In this document: in pieces, positions 9,373 to 16,787 of the stretch
Numbering within the stretch: position 1 is the stretch's first letter
Layout: the number at the start of each line of letters is the position of its first letter
Program-made: the position numbers and the translations under genes
NCBI RefSeq assembly: GCF_029945925.1
Contig: NZ_JAQSDN010000048.1
Location: 1 to 64,000 of the forward strand
DNA from: Polaromonas sp.
Lineage (GTDB): Bacteria; Pseudomonadota; Gammaproteobacteria; Burkholderiales; Burkholderiaceae_C
Direction: 5' to 3'
Length of the DNA: 64,000 nt
Notes under the pieces: model-generated
Told to the model about the DNA's origin: nothing
What the model saw: only the letters and a program-made list of their open reading frames with translations
Database searches by the model: none

Positions 9373-10806
9373 CTAGCGGCGGACTTTCGTCGGCCGCTGC
9401 CAGTTGGCAATGCTGACCTGCTTGCCTCGTGCCACGCTCAGGGCGCCGGGCGGCGTGTCCTTGGTGATCGTCGATCCGCCGCCGACGGTGCCGCCTGCGC
9501 CAATCGTGACGGGGGCCACCAGCACGCAGTTGCTGCCGATGTGCACGTCGGCTTCGATCACGGTACGGTGCTTGTTGGCGCCGTCGTAATTGGCGGTGAT
9601 GCTGCCGGCGCCGTAGTTGACGCGTTCGCCCACCGTGGCGTCACCGAGGTAGGCCAGGTGGTTGGCCTTGGCGCCACGGGCCAGCGTGGAATTTTTCACT
9701 TCGACAAAATTGCCGATATGCACCTCGGCGCCCAGTTGCGCGCCGGGGCGCAGGCGGGCAAACGGGCCGATCAGCGCGCCTTCGCCAACCTGCACGCCGA
9801 GCTTTTCGCCGTCGATGTGGGTGAAGGGGTGAATCACCGCGCCGGCGGCAATCGTGGCGTTGGCGATGCAGCAGTTGGCGCCTATGCGGACGTCGTCACC
9901 GAGGCTCACCCGGCCTTCGAACACACAGTTGACATCGATGTCCACGTCCTGCCCGCAGGCCAGCGAGCCGCGCACGTCAAAACGCGCCGGGTCGCTGATG
10001 CGCACGCCCTGCTCCATCAGGGCCGTGGCCTGACGCAGTTGGAACGCACGCTCCAATTCGGCCAGTTGCACCGGGCTGTTGACACCTGCGACCTGCGCGG
10101 CATCCGTGATCTGGTGCGCGACCACGGCCACGCCATCGGCAACGGCAAACTTCACGATGTCGGTCAGGTAATACTCGTTCTGCGCATTTTTGTTGTCCAG
10201 CCGGGCCAGCCAGCTGCGCAGCAATCGCGTGGGCACGGCCATGATGCCGCTGTAGATTTCGCGGATCTCGCGCTGGGCGTCGGTTGCGTCCTTGTGTTCG
10301 ACGATGGCGCGCACCTGGGCAGACGGTTCTACGCCGGCGCGGACGATGCGCCCGTAACCGGTCGGGTCGCCCATGCTCAGCGTGAGCAGGGCCAGGCGCT
10401 GGCCGTCGCACTGCGCCAGCAGGGCCTGCAGGGTGGCGGCTTGGGTCAGGGGGACGTCGCCCGACAGCACCAGCGTGACACCGTCGTCCGCCAGCAGCGG
10501 CAGCGCCTGCTGCACCGCGTGGCCGGTGCCCAACTGGGGCTCCTGGCGGGCGAACTGCAGCTTGGGCACGGAATGCAGGCCGGCAGCGGCTTGCGTCATG
10601 CTGTTGCATGCAGACTCCACTTCGGCGGCACCGTGGCCTGTGATGACCACCGCCTGCCGGGCCGATAACCGCGTTGCGCAGTCAATCACATGCGCCAGCA
10701 AGGCACGGCCGCCCAATCGGTGCAACACTTTGGGCAATGCGCTTTTCATCCGCGTGCCTTTGCCCGCGGCCATGATGACGACATCAACTGGAACTGGAAT
10801 GGCCAT
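9373..10806 (-). CDS. glmU: bifunctional GlcNAc-1-P uridyltransferase / GlcN-1-P acetyltransferase
   Basis: Cytoplasmic enzyme that acetylates glucosamine-1-phosphate and then transfers UMP to give UDP-GlcNAc. The N-terminal nucleotidyltransferase carries MAAGKGTRMKSALPKVLHR; the C-terminal half is a left-handed beta helix of hexapeptide repeats ending in a VNYGAGSITANYDGANKHRT stretch and KDTPPGALSVARGKQ. Length of 477 aa is slightly above the E. coli protein. I choose the ATG preceded by AGGAA; an upstream frame extension is rejected as leader. This ATG overlaps, on the other strand, the ATG of the divergent lipoprotein gene. Confidence 0.96.
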   Translation of the reverse strand: MAIPVPVDVVIMAAGKGTRMKSALPKVLHRLGGRALLAHVIDCATRLSARQAVVITGHGAAEVESACNSMTQAAAGLHSVPKLQFARQEPQLGTGHAVQQALPLLADDGVTLVLSGDVPLTQAATLQALLAQCDGQRLALLTLSMGDPTGYGRIVRAGVEPSAQVRAIVEHKDATDAQREIREIYSGIMAVPTRLLRSWLARLDNKNAQNEYYLTDIVKFAVADGVAVVAHQITDAAQVAGVNSPVQLAELERAFQLRQATALMEQGVRISDPARFDVRGSLACGQDVDIDVNCVFEGRVSLGDDVRIGANCCIANATIAAGAVIHPFTHIDGEKLGVQVGEGALIGPFARLRPGAQLGAEVHIGNFVEVKNSTLARGAKANHLAYLGDATVGERVNYGAGSITANYDGANKHRTVIEADVHIGSNCVLVAPVTIGAGGTVGGGSTITKDTPPGALSVARGKQVSIANWQRPTKVRR

Positions 10807-11722
10807 GAAGTTTCCTGTGAATTGGGGGTCTCGAAAGTGGCGTCCGGCCAGGCCGGAACTGAAACGCAGCACACGGATTATCGGTGTGCTGCTGCTGAGC
10901 GTGACACTGCTGGCCTGCAGTGCGGTGAAATTCGCCTACAACCAGGCGACCGAGCTGGCGTACTGGCAGCTCAACAGCTACTTCGAATTCGACGACACCC
11001 AAAAGCCCCTGATCCGGGAAAAACTGGCCCGTATCCATCAATGGCACCGGCAGACACAGCTGCCGGCCTATGTCGAAACACTGGAGAAATGGACGGCCTG
11101 GCTGCCCGCCGAGATCGACGAGGCGCGGGCCTGCGGCATCTTTCAGGAGGTGAAAACACGGCTGCAAGCCATTTCGGACCGTGCCGTGCCCGCCATGGGT
11201 ACCGTGGCTAGCACGCTGGGGCCGGAGCAGTTGGAGGCCCTGAAACGGAAGTTCTCGAAACTCAACGCGGAGTACCGTGACGACTTTCTCGACGGTAGCC
11301 CAGAAGACCTGATCAACCGGCGCCAGAAAAAAGCGGTCAGCCGTGCCGAGATGCTGTACGGTTCGCTGGACGACAGGCAACTGGCGGTGCTGCGCAGCCG
11401 CATCTCGCAGTCGGTGTTTGACGCGCGGCTTTCGCTGGCCGAATACCAGCGCCGCCAGCGGGACGCCTTGCAGAGCCTGGGGCCGCTGATTGCCGGCCGC
11501 GCCACTTCCGAGCAGGCCAGGCCGCTCATGCAGGCCTACTTTGACCGAGCCGTCAATTCGCCGGACCCCGCTTACCGCAGCTACCAGGAGCGGCTGACGC
11601 GCGACAGCTGCAAGACCTTTGCGGCCCTGCACAACAGCACCACGGCGGCGCAACGCGCCAAGGCGGTGCAAACCCTGCAGGGCTACGCGCAGGACTTCGG
11701 CATTCTGGTCGCCCGGCGCTGA
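10805..11722 (+). CDS. DUF6279-type lipoprotein
   Basis: 305-aa predicted lipoprotein. A hydrophobic stretch with lipobox LLAC near residue 32 is followed by a helical body rich in Arg and Gln with the characteristic opening KFAYNQATELAYWQLNSYFE, which I associate with the DUF6279 family. Its start codon overlaps the reverse-strand ATG of glmU by two bases; another in-frame ATG lies 6 bp further upstream inside glmU. No other start is available because the signal peptide begins soon after. Function unknown; cell-envelope location is inferred from the lipobox. Confidence 0.8.
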   Translation: MKFPVNWGSRKWRPARPELKRSTRIIGVLLLSVTLLACSAVKFAYNQATELAYWQLNSYFEFDDTQKPLIREKLARIHQWHRQTQLPAYVETLEKWTAWLPAEIDEARACGIFQEVKTRLQAISDRAVPAMGTVASTLGPEQLEALKRKFSKLNAEYRDDFLDGSPEDLINRRQKKAVSRAEMLYGSLDDRQLAVLRSRISQSVFDARLSLAEYQRRQRDALQSLGPLIAGRATSEQARPLMQAYFDRAVNSPDPAYRSYQERLTRDSCKTFAALHNSTTAAQRAKAVQTLQGYAQDFGILVARR

Positions 11723-11927
11723 CGCCAAGGCGCCAGTCAGGGCCGTCACCGCTGTGGAGGGTTGCTGCTTCCCGTGAACGCAGAAGAGGACTCACCCGCC
11801 TGCCTGAAGCGACGTGGCTGGAATTCGCCGGAACCACTGCGTTGCTGCTGCTGCCGGTTCGCGGGGTACTGCGGCTGTTGCTGCAGACGGCGCGGCGGAG
11901 AAATGCTTTTGCTGTTCAAGAAAAACT

Positions 11928-11978
11928 CCCGAGGCGGGAAGCCCATGTGTCACAACAACACATCGATGACGCCTCGGG
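11928..11978. repeat. nested inverted repeat
   Basis: Outer arms CCCGAGGCG (11928-11936) and CGCCTCGGG (11970-11978) are perfectly complementary. Inside them sit perfect 6-bp arms ATGTGT (11945-11950) and ACACAT (11958-11963) around a 7-nt loop. It could fold as a two-tier hairpin in RNA or serve as a protein-binding palindrome. No T-run follows on either strand, so a simple intrinsic terminator is unlikely. Confidence 0.6.
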
Positions 11979-12064
11979 TTGAGCGTAAAAAGGCGGGCGG
12001 GCGAAACCTGTCATCAAGCCCAGCCGATTGCTGTCAGACCCGGCCTACAAGGTATTACCAAGCC

Positions 12065-12180
12065 CTAGAGCAAGGGCACTTTGCGCATCGGCAGGTCGTA
12101 ATAATCGGCAATCCGGTGCAGGGCCCTGGGGTTGAGCAGGGACAGTTGCCCGCCCTTGAGCCATGCAGCCCCAGCCGCTC
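12065..12180 (-). pseudogene. remnant of a CRP/FNR-type regulator C-terminus
   Basis: In one minus-strand frame the residues WLKGGQLSLLNPRALHRIAD and following YYDLPMRKVPLL stop look like the end of a CRP/FNR helix-turn-helix regulator, which typically closes with a glycine-rich wing and an LxxPxxLxxIA helix. The upstream part of such a gene is frameshifted or absent. Assignment rests on pattern memory only. Confidence 0.35.
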
Positions 12181-12255
12181 GCCAGCACATCGAGGGCCCC
12201 TGCAAGGCGGTGCTGGCGCTGACCGAACGCATCCGCCCACCGCCGCCGATGACGT

Positions 12256-12346
12256 GGATGTGCTGACCCGGCTGCGGGACGCCGGCGCCGAAGCCGCACT
12301 GGCACAGTTTCTCGCGCTGGGATCGACACTGGATCTGGACAGCTGA
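12256..12346 (+). pseudogene. possible 3' remnant of a second BLUF-type gene
   Basis: The plus-strand frame ends LRDAGAEAALAQFLALGSTL then DLDS stop. This resembles the end of the intact BLUF gene 60 bp downstream (AIAAFQALLSTLDLDA stop). Nothing upstream in this frame resembles a BLUF domain. It may be the stub of a duplicated paralogue. Confidence 0.3.
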
Positions 12347-12408
12347 AACCGCCAGCGGCCTGGTACATTGCCGCAACCACGGCAGACAGCTATAGTTGCG
12401 TACAAGCC

Positions 12409-12822
12409 ATGCACGACACAGATCACTCCGCCGAGCTACACGAAGTCATCTACGTCAGCACCCTCGCCCCCGACGCGCCAACCAGTGTCGTGGCGGACAT
12501 TGTCGGAAAAGCCCGCCTGCACAACCCTTGGCTGGGCATCACCGGCCTGCTCATCTTTGACGGCATGCGTTTTTGCGAGCAGATGGAAGGCAGCCGGATA
12601 GACGTTCTGGCGCAACTCGAGCGCATCCGGCAGGATACGCGTCACGTCAACCTGCGGGTCGTGCACCAGGGGCCTCTTGCCGCGCGCAGGTTCCGGCGCT
12701 TCAGCCTGGGTTACACCACGCTGGACGATGATGATGCGCTGGGCCGGCTTGAAGCACTGACCGGCCAGGACGCCATCGCCGCCTTCCAGGCCCTGCTTTC
12801 AACCCTCGACCTGGATGCCTGA
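12409..12822 (+). CDS. BLUF-domain blue-light sensor protein
   Basis: 137-aa single-domain BLUF protein that should bind FAD and respond to blue light. The residues that define photochemistry in characterised BLUF proteins are present: Tyr15 (VIYVST), Asn39 (HNPWLGITGLL) and Gln58 (FCEQMEG). The FRRFSLGYTTL segment has Phe and Leu where the semi-conserved Trp/Met pair lies in AppA. There is no attached output domain, so signalling must occur by protein contact. The immediate neighbourhood holds only remnants, a metallo-hydrolase and a TetR gene, giving no clear partner. Confidence 0.9.
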   Translation: MHDTDHSAELHEVIYVSTLAPDAPTSVVADIVGKARLHNPWLGITGLLIFDGMRFCEQMEGSRIDVLAQLERIRQDTRHVNLRVVHQGPLAARRFRRFSLGYTTLDDDDALGRLEALTGQDAIAAFQALLSTLDLDA

Positions 12823-12843
12823 CACTGCCGCCTGAATGTGGAA

Positions 12844-12900
12844 TCAGGCTTGCAGCGCAGCCCACATTTCCTTGTCGCGCTCTGCCGTCCAGATGCGTGG
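12844..12900 (-). pseudogene. remnant of a duplicated MBL-fold hydrolase 3' end
   Basis: The minus strand reads PRIWTAERDKEMWAALQA followed by a stop, nearly identical to the last 18 residues of the intact hydrolase directly downstream (PRIWTAERDQEMWAALQA). Differences are mostly synonymous, which points to an old paralogue, since deleted, rather than a recent copy error. Confidence 0.75.
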
Positions 12901-12907
12901 CGAACAG

Positions 12908-12953
12908 TTTTTCGACCCGCGAGGGGCCCGCTTGCGGGGATCGAAGCGAAAAA
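12908..12953. repeat. inverted repeat between gene remnant and MBL gene
   Basis: Arms TTTTTCG and CGAAAAA bracket an inner hairpin (TTCGA CCCGC against GCGGG GA TCGAA). It separates the hydrolase remnant from the intact gene and may be the junction of the old duplication or deletion. The T-run is on the wrong side for an intrinsic terminator. Confidence 0.5.
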
Positions 12954-12989
12954 TTGTGAGATTAATCCGCGCGCCGCCGAGAAACAGGG

Positions 12990-13979
12990 TCAGGCTTGCA
13001 GCGCCGCCCACATCTCTTGGTCGCGCTCGGCGGTCCAGATGCGCGGATTCTTGATCCCGCTGGCTTCGTCATAAGCCCGGCTCACGTCGAACGGCAGGCA
13101 GTGTTCGTAAATGAAGACCTGGCCAAAGATCGGGTCCATGCTTTTTCGCGTGTGAACCATCGCGGCCTTGAGGTCCATCTTGGCGTCGGCGGCTTCCTTG
13201 CCGCAACGAAACAGTGTTTCGACCCACTGCCTGGTGTAGTCAATGGCCTTGTTCACCTCGGCAGCACCTTTCATCGCCTCGCCGCGGCCGGGCACGATGG
13301 CTTCGGCCTGGAGCGCGCGCAGCGCTTCCAGGGTGGCGGGCCACTCTTCGAGCTGGGCATCACCGGTGTAAACGCCGGCCTGGTACTCGACCAGGTCACC
13401 GGAAAACAGCACTTTTTCTTCTTCCACCCAGGCGATGGTGTCGCCACGCGTGTGGCCCGGGCCCGGATGCCAGACCTGCACCTTCACGCCGCCGAGGTCG
13501 ATCACCAGCTTGCCGGGGACCTCGCCCCTGACCGGGTTGCCGCCGGCAATCACCATCGTCGGCCAGGTCAGGCCGGGCACGCTTTCGGCATTGCGGAACA
13601 GTCGCGGAAAACGCTCCATCTCGCTTTGCATGTCCTGGGCGCCGCGCTCGACGATCAGCTCGTAGGTGCCCTGGCTGGCGATGACCTCGGTCGCGCCCTC
13701 GGCGATGTAGGCACTGGCGCCCAATACCCGCACCGCGTGGTAATGCGTCAGCAGCACGTACTTGATGGGCTTGTCGCTGATGGCGCGAATGCGCGCAATC
13801 AAATCCTGCGCCATGGCCGGGGTGGCCGTCGCATCGCTGACCATGATGAACTTGTCGCCAATGATCACGCCGGAGTTCGGGTCGCCCTCGGCGGTGTAGG
13901 CCCAGCAGTGCGCGCTGAGTTGTTCAAACGTGATTTTTTTGTCCGTGAGGTCGGACTGCGAGGCGAAAGCTTTGGACAT
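12990..13979 (-). CDS. MBL-fold metallo-hydrolase with atypical metal motif
   Basis: 329-aa protein of the metallo-beta-lactamase fold, SoxH/quinoprotein-associated branch. The usual HxHxDH metal motif reads H79-Y-H81-A-V-R84, so the site-2 Asp and His are replaced; later ligands are kept (HPGPGHTRGD and FSGDLVEYQAG). Such proteins may bind a single metal or have a different activity. The C-terminal helical region (KSMDPIFGQVFIYEHCLPFD) is family-specific. A strong palindromic operator lies 53 bp upstream, and the TetR gene behind it is on the same strand, so TetR control is likely. Substrate unknown. Confidence 0.85.
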   Translation of the reverse strand: MSKAFASQSDLTDKKITFEQLSAHCWAYTAEGDPNSGVIIGDKFIMVSDATATPAMAQDLIARIRAISDKPIKYVLLTHYHAVRVLGASAYIAEGATEVIASQGTYELIVERGAQDMQSEMERFPRLFRNAESVPGLTWPTMVIAGGNPVRGEVPGKLVIDLGGVKVQVWHPGPGHTRGDTIAWVEEEKVLFSGDLVEYQAGVYTGDAQLEEWPATLEALRALQAEAIVPGRGEAMKGAAEVNKAIDYTRQWVETLFRCGKEAADAKMDLKAAMVHTRKSMDPIFGQVFIYEHCLPFDVSRAYDEASGIKNPRIWTAERDQEMWAALQA

Positions 13980-14031
13980 GGGTGGATTCTCCGTTGGGGA
14001 AGGGCCGAGAGCACGGCCTGGATCGCTGAAA

Positions 14032-14065
14032 TTTTACTATACGTAACTTATTACGAATAGTAAAA
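14032..14065. promoter_or_regulatory. 34-bp near-perfect palindromic operator
   Basis: TTTTACTAT-a-CGTAA-ctta-TTACG-a-ATAGTAAAA. All 14 positions of each arm pair except the a/a step, around a 4-bp centre. It lies just upstream of the MBL-fold gene and downstream of the TetR gene. Size, symmetry and A+T-rich arms fit a TetR-family operator, probably for the adjacent regulator. Confidence 0.7.
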
Positions 14066-14077
14066 CCCCAAAAGCCC

Positions 14078-14130
14078 CCAACCCTTCAACCCGCAACCCT
14101 TCAACCCCTCTACCTTCAACCTCAACCCTT
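14078..14130. repeat. short tandem-like CAACCCTTC repeats
   Basis: Between the operator and the TetR stop, the C-rich motif AACCCTTCAACC recurs about four times with small changes (CCCAACCCTTCAACCCGCAA and so on). It looks like slippage-generated low-complexity DNA with no coding potential. Confidence 0.6.
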
Positions 14131-14148
14131 CTGCGCCGTAGTCAGCAG

Positions 14149-14745
14149 TCAGGACAACCCGCGTTCGAGCATGGCGACCACCTCCTGGGCATAGTCGCGG
14201 TAACTCATGGGCCCGTCGGGACGCATCCAGGTGAAGGTCCAGTTGATCATGCCAAACAGCATCATGGTCACGGCCGTCTGGTTGGCGGGCGTGATGCGCT
14301 GCGGGTAGGCGCGCTTGAGAAAGCGCGTCATGGCCGAGACCACATCGCGCTGCCGGTCCAGGATCAGTTCGCGCTGCACGTCCCCAAGGAACTTGGTGTC
14401 GCCCAGCAAGGCACTGTGGCGCGTGGCCGAGCTTTCGTACTGGTCCAGGAAGTTGCGGATCAATTCATGCAGGGCGGCGCGGTCGTCCAGGTTTTTGCGC
14501 TGGGCGCTGGCCTCGGTCTGGCCGATGATGGCCAGCAGGTGCTGGGTATAGCGGTCCAGCAGGTCAAACAGGATGGCTTCCTTGCTGCCGTAGTAGTGGT
14601 ACAGCCTGGCCTTGGAGGTGCCGCAGGCCGCAGCGATGTCGTTCATGCTGGCGGCCATGTAGCTGCGCTGTGCAAAACACTGGGCGGCCACGTCGAGGAT
14701 GGCCTCGCGCTGGAGCTCGTGGGTGGCGGATTTGGGGCGGGCCAT
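14149..14745 (-). CDS. TetR/AcrR family transcriptional regulator
   Basis: 198-aa repressor. The N-terminal HTH (ILDVAAQCFAQRSYMAASMN then DIAAACGTSKARLYHYYGSK, residues about 16-55) is canonical; the C-terminal ligand domain contains HELIRNFLDQYESSATRH. The pattern is close to regulators of phenylacetate or fatty-acid catabolism, but the ligand is unknown. It precedes the MBL-fold gene on the same strand with a 34-bp palindrome between them. The intervening 169 bp argues for separate promoters. Confidence 0.9.
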   Translation of the reverse strand: MARPKSATHELQREAILDVAAQCFAQRSYMAASMNDIAAACGTSKARLYHYYGSKEAILFDLLDRYTQHLLAIIGQTEASAQRKNLDDRAALHELIRNFLDQYESSATRHSALLGDTKFLGDVQRELILDRQRDVVSAMTRFLKRAYPQRITPANQTAVTMMLFGMINWTFTWMRPDGPMSYRDYAQEVVAMLERGLS

Positions 14746-14785
14746 GCGCTATTGTGAAGCACGCAAGCCGCGCTAAAGTAGCGCC

Positions 14786-15286
14786 ATGCCTGCCGACCTG
14801 TCCTTTGCCCACTACTGCTGCGAGCTGCTCGCCAGCGCCGGGCCGTGCACGGCACGCCGCATGTTCGGCGGGTTTGGCATCGACACCGGAGGACTCAACA
14901 TCGCGCTGCTGGCCGACCTCGGCCGGGGAGACACCCTCTGGCTCAAGGCGGACGAAGAAACCCGCGGCCTTTTTGAAGCCGCGGGCTGTGTGCCTTTTGT
15001 CTACAAGGCCAAAGGCAAGGCCATGAAGCTGAACTACTACAGCGCGCCCGAAGACGCGATGGAGTCGCCTCAGCTGATGGCGCAGTGGGCCCGGCTCTCG
15101 CTGGAGTGTGCCTTGAAAGCACGTGCAGCCAAGGCGGCGCGGGCGCGACCAGCTATCAAATCAGTAGCAAAACGGGGAAGAGCAGCCAGCAATGCCTCGG
15201 CCACCTCGCCAACCAGCCCGGCAACAAGGCGCGCCGATGCGGTGCCCGCCAGCCCAAAAGCCAGCCGCAAGTCGCGCAGCGGCTGA
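14786..15286 (+). CDS. TfoX N-terminal domain protein with low-complexity tail
   Basis: 166-aa protein. Residues about 5-100 are a TfoX N-terminal domain (CTARRMFGGFGIDTGG, FVYKAKGKAMKLNYYSAPED). TfoX/Sxy in other bacteria promotes competence, but single-domain homologues are of unknown role. From about residue 112 the chain becomes an Ala/Ser/Arg-rich tail that lies antiparallel over the C-terminal codons of the convergent DUF2917 gene, a 217-bp overlap. The tail therefore may simply read through into its neighbour. A mini-repeat palindrome lies inside the overlap. Confidence 0.75.
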   Translation: MPADLSFAHYCCELLASAGPCTARRMFGGFGIDTGGLNIALLADLGRGDTLWLKADEETRGLFEAAGCVPFVYKAKGKAMKLNYYSAPEDAMESPQLMAQWARLSLECALKARAAKAARARPAIKSVAKRGRAASNASATSPTSPATRRADAVPASPKASRKSRSG

Positions 15287-15669
15287 GCCACGCCACCGCG
15301 CCATTGCGGGCCAAGCGCCAGGACCGGTGACTGCCTGCTGCTGATGGTCGCCCCTGCCGCGGCCGGTAGCGGATCCCAGCTGAAGTAAGCCGCAGACGGG
15401 GCCGGGGTATTCCACGACTCCATCACCAGCACCTGCCCCGGCAGGAGATTCAATGAGTCGCCAGCGCCCAGGAAGTGGTCGCCGCCACGCACGGCATCGT
15501 CGCCCTGCGCATTGTCGAAAGTGATCCACACCCGCCCGTGCGCGATACGCAACACGCCCGACTGGCTGGGCCGCAGCGTCAGTGCACGACTGTCGCCGAG
15601 CTTCCAGCAGCCCGACACCTTTTCCGTGCCGGCGAATGATTGCAGCTCATGGTGGTGAAGGTGGGTCAT
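15070..15669 (-). CDS. DUF2917 family protein
   Basis: 199-aa protein whose N-terminal half is a DUF2917 cupin-like fold (LRPSQSGVLRIAHGRVWITF, GDHFLGAGDSLNLLPGQVLV). The C-terminal part is Ala/Leu/Arg-rich (PLRDLRLAFGLAGTASARLV) and overlaps the convergent TfoX-like gene. AGGAGAACAGC precedes the chosen ATG; a 23-codon upstream extension is rejected. It is divergent from a LysR regulator, an arrangement I remember as common for DUF2917 genes in this group. Molecular function unknown. Confidence 0.8.
   Translation of the reverse strand: MTHLHHHELQSFAGTEKVSGCWKLGDSRALTLRPSQSGVLRIAHGRVWITFDNAQGDDAVRGGDHFLGAGDSLNLLPGQVLVMESWNTPAPSAAYFSWDPLPAAAGATISSRQSPVLALGPQWRGGVAQPLRDLRLAFGLAGTASARLVAGLVGEVAEALLAALPRFATDLIAGRARAALAARAFKAHSSESRAHCAIS
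15151..15168 (+). repeat. mini-repeat palindromic end (short copy)
   Basis: AGCTATCAAATCAGTAGC, the terminal palindrome of the dispersed mini-element, lies in the region where the TfoX-like and DUF2917 genes overlap. Only the palindromic end is clear; the rest has decayed. Confidence 0.5.
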
Positions 15670-15736
15670 GCTGTTCTCCTGAAGGGCAAAAGTCGTTGAT
15701 GGGAAGGAATGATCGCGCCGCGGCCCTTGGCAGTCC

Positions 15737-15762
15737 AATGAATTCGCGCTACGCTATTCATT
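15737..15762. promoter_or_regulatory. inverted repeat in LysR / DUF2917 divergent spacer
   Basis: AATGAAT and ATTCATT form a perfect 7-bp inverted repeat with a 12-bp spacer, 30 bp before the LysR start. The size and symmetry match a LysR-type binding box (T-N11-A core), so this is a candidate operator for both divergent genes. Confidence 0.6.
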
Positions 15763-15792
15763 CCTGAAACGCATCAATCACCGGATATCCCC

Positions 15793-16776
15793 GTGCAGCA
15801 TTCAAAAACCCATTTGCGCACCCGCCCCATCTCGGCCGGCCAGTTGCGCGCCTTCGACGCCGTCGCCCGGCACCTGAACTTTCGCGCCGCCTCCGAGGAA
15901 CTGGCCCTGACCCAGTCGGCCGTGAGCCGGCAGATCCAGGCGCTGGAAGAGGAAGTCGGCCTGAGCCTGTTTCACCGCCACACGCGGTCCGTGGAGCTCA
16001 CCGGCGCCGGCGGCGTGCTGCTGCGTGCCGTCTCGCCTTCGCTCGAACGCATCGATGGCGCGGTGCGCCAGATCCGCCAGAGCGCCGGCCGCAAAAGTGT
16101 GTCCCTCAGCACGTTCGCGTCGTTCGCCTCGATGTGGCTGATCCCGCGGCTCGAAGCCTTCCAACACGACAACCCCGACATGGACATCCGCATTGATGCG
16201 TCCGACGTCGCCATTGAGCTGGACACCTCGGACCTGGACATGGCCCTGCGTTATGGTCCGGCGTCCACCATGCCGGCCGGGGCGATGCGGCTGTTCGGAG
16301 AACAGCTGACACCGGTGGCCAGCCCCTGGCTGCTCAAAAGCAGCCCGCGCCTGAAAAAACCCGAAGACCTGGTGCACTTCGCGCTGATCGAGGCCGGCGA
16401 TTCACATTCCACCCACATGGAGTGGCTGACCTGGCGGCGCTGGCTCGAAGTCCACGGCACCCCCAAGCTCGAAGGCAAGCGCTGGCTCTACTTCAACTAC
16501 GCCTACCAGATGGTGCAGGCCGCCCTGACCGGCCAGGGCATCGTGCTGGCGCGCCTGCCACTGATTGCCGAAAGCCTGGCCTCGGGCGACCTGATCGAGC
16601 CCCTGCCGCATATGCGGCTGGAGTCGCCGATGGCCTACTGGCTGATCGTGGGCACGCGCAGCGCCCTCCGCCCCGAAGTCAGGGCTTTCTGCGACTGGCT
16701 GATGGCTCAGAGTGCGCTGACACGCCAGGCAATTGGCGACGTGCCGGACCCGGATACGGTGGATGACATCGATTGA
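15793..16776 (+). CDS. LysR-family regulator (GcvA-like)
   Basis: 327-aa LysR regulator starting at GTG. The HTH (FRAASEELALTQSAVSRQIQ, residues about 33-52) is followed by ALEEEVGLSLFHRHTRSVEL and a substrate-binding domain of the GcvA type (STFASFASMWLIPRLEAFQ). It is divergent from the DUF2917 gene with an inverted repeat in the 123-bp spacer. The C-terminal 20 residues (acidic, DVPDPDTVDDID) extend beyond the usual domain. Target unknown beyond its neighbour. Confidence 0.85.
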   Translation: MQHSKTHLRTRPISAGQLRAFDAVARHLNFRAASEELALTQSAVSRQIQALEEEVGLSLFHRHTRSVELTGAGGVLLRAVSPSLERIDGAVRQIRQSAGRKSVSLSTFASFASMWLIPRLEAFQHDNPDMDIRIDASDVAIELDTSDLDMALRYGPASTMPAGAMRLFGEQLTPVASPWLLKSSPRLKKPEDLVHFALIEAGDSHSTHMEWLTWRRWLEVHGTPKLEGKRWLYFNYAYQMVQAALTGQGIVLARLPLIAESLASGDLIEPLPHMRLESPMAYWLIVGTRSALRPEVRAFCDWLMAQSALTRQAIGDVPDPDTVDDID

Positions 16777-16787
16777 GAGCTACGCGC

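Larger units (their letters stand above)
11723..12408. other. long gene-poor stretch with gene remnants
   Basis: Nearly 700 bp without an intact gene. The first 200 bp holds weakly biased Gln/Arg-rich frames that look non-coding, then a nested inverted repeat at 11928-11978. From about 12065 onward two short protein-like remnants converge: the tail of a CRP/FNR-like regulator on the minus strand and a tail resembling the end of the neighbouring BLUF protein on the plus strand. The open frames that span the area are not convincing genes. Confidence 0.6.

Noticed and set aside
12908-12953. Bidirectional terminator between the BLUF and MBL genes
   Set aside because: The hairpin has T-runs before rather than after the stem on each strand, so it does not fit intrinsic termination.
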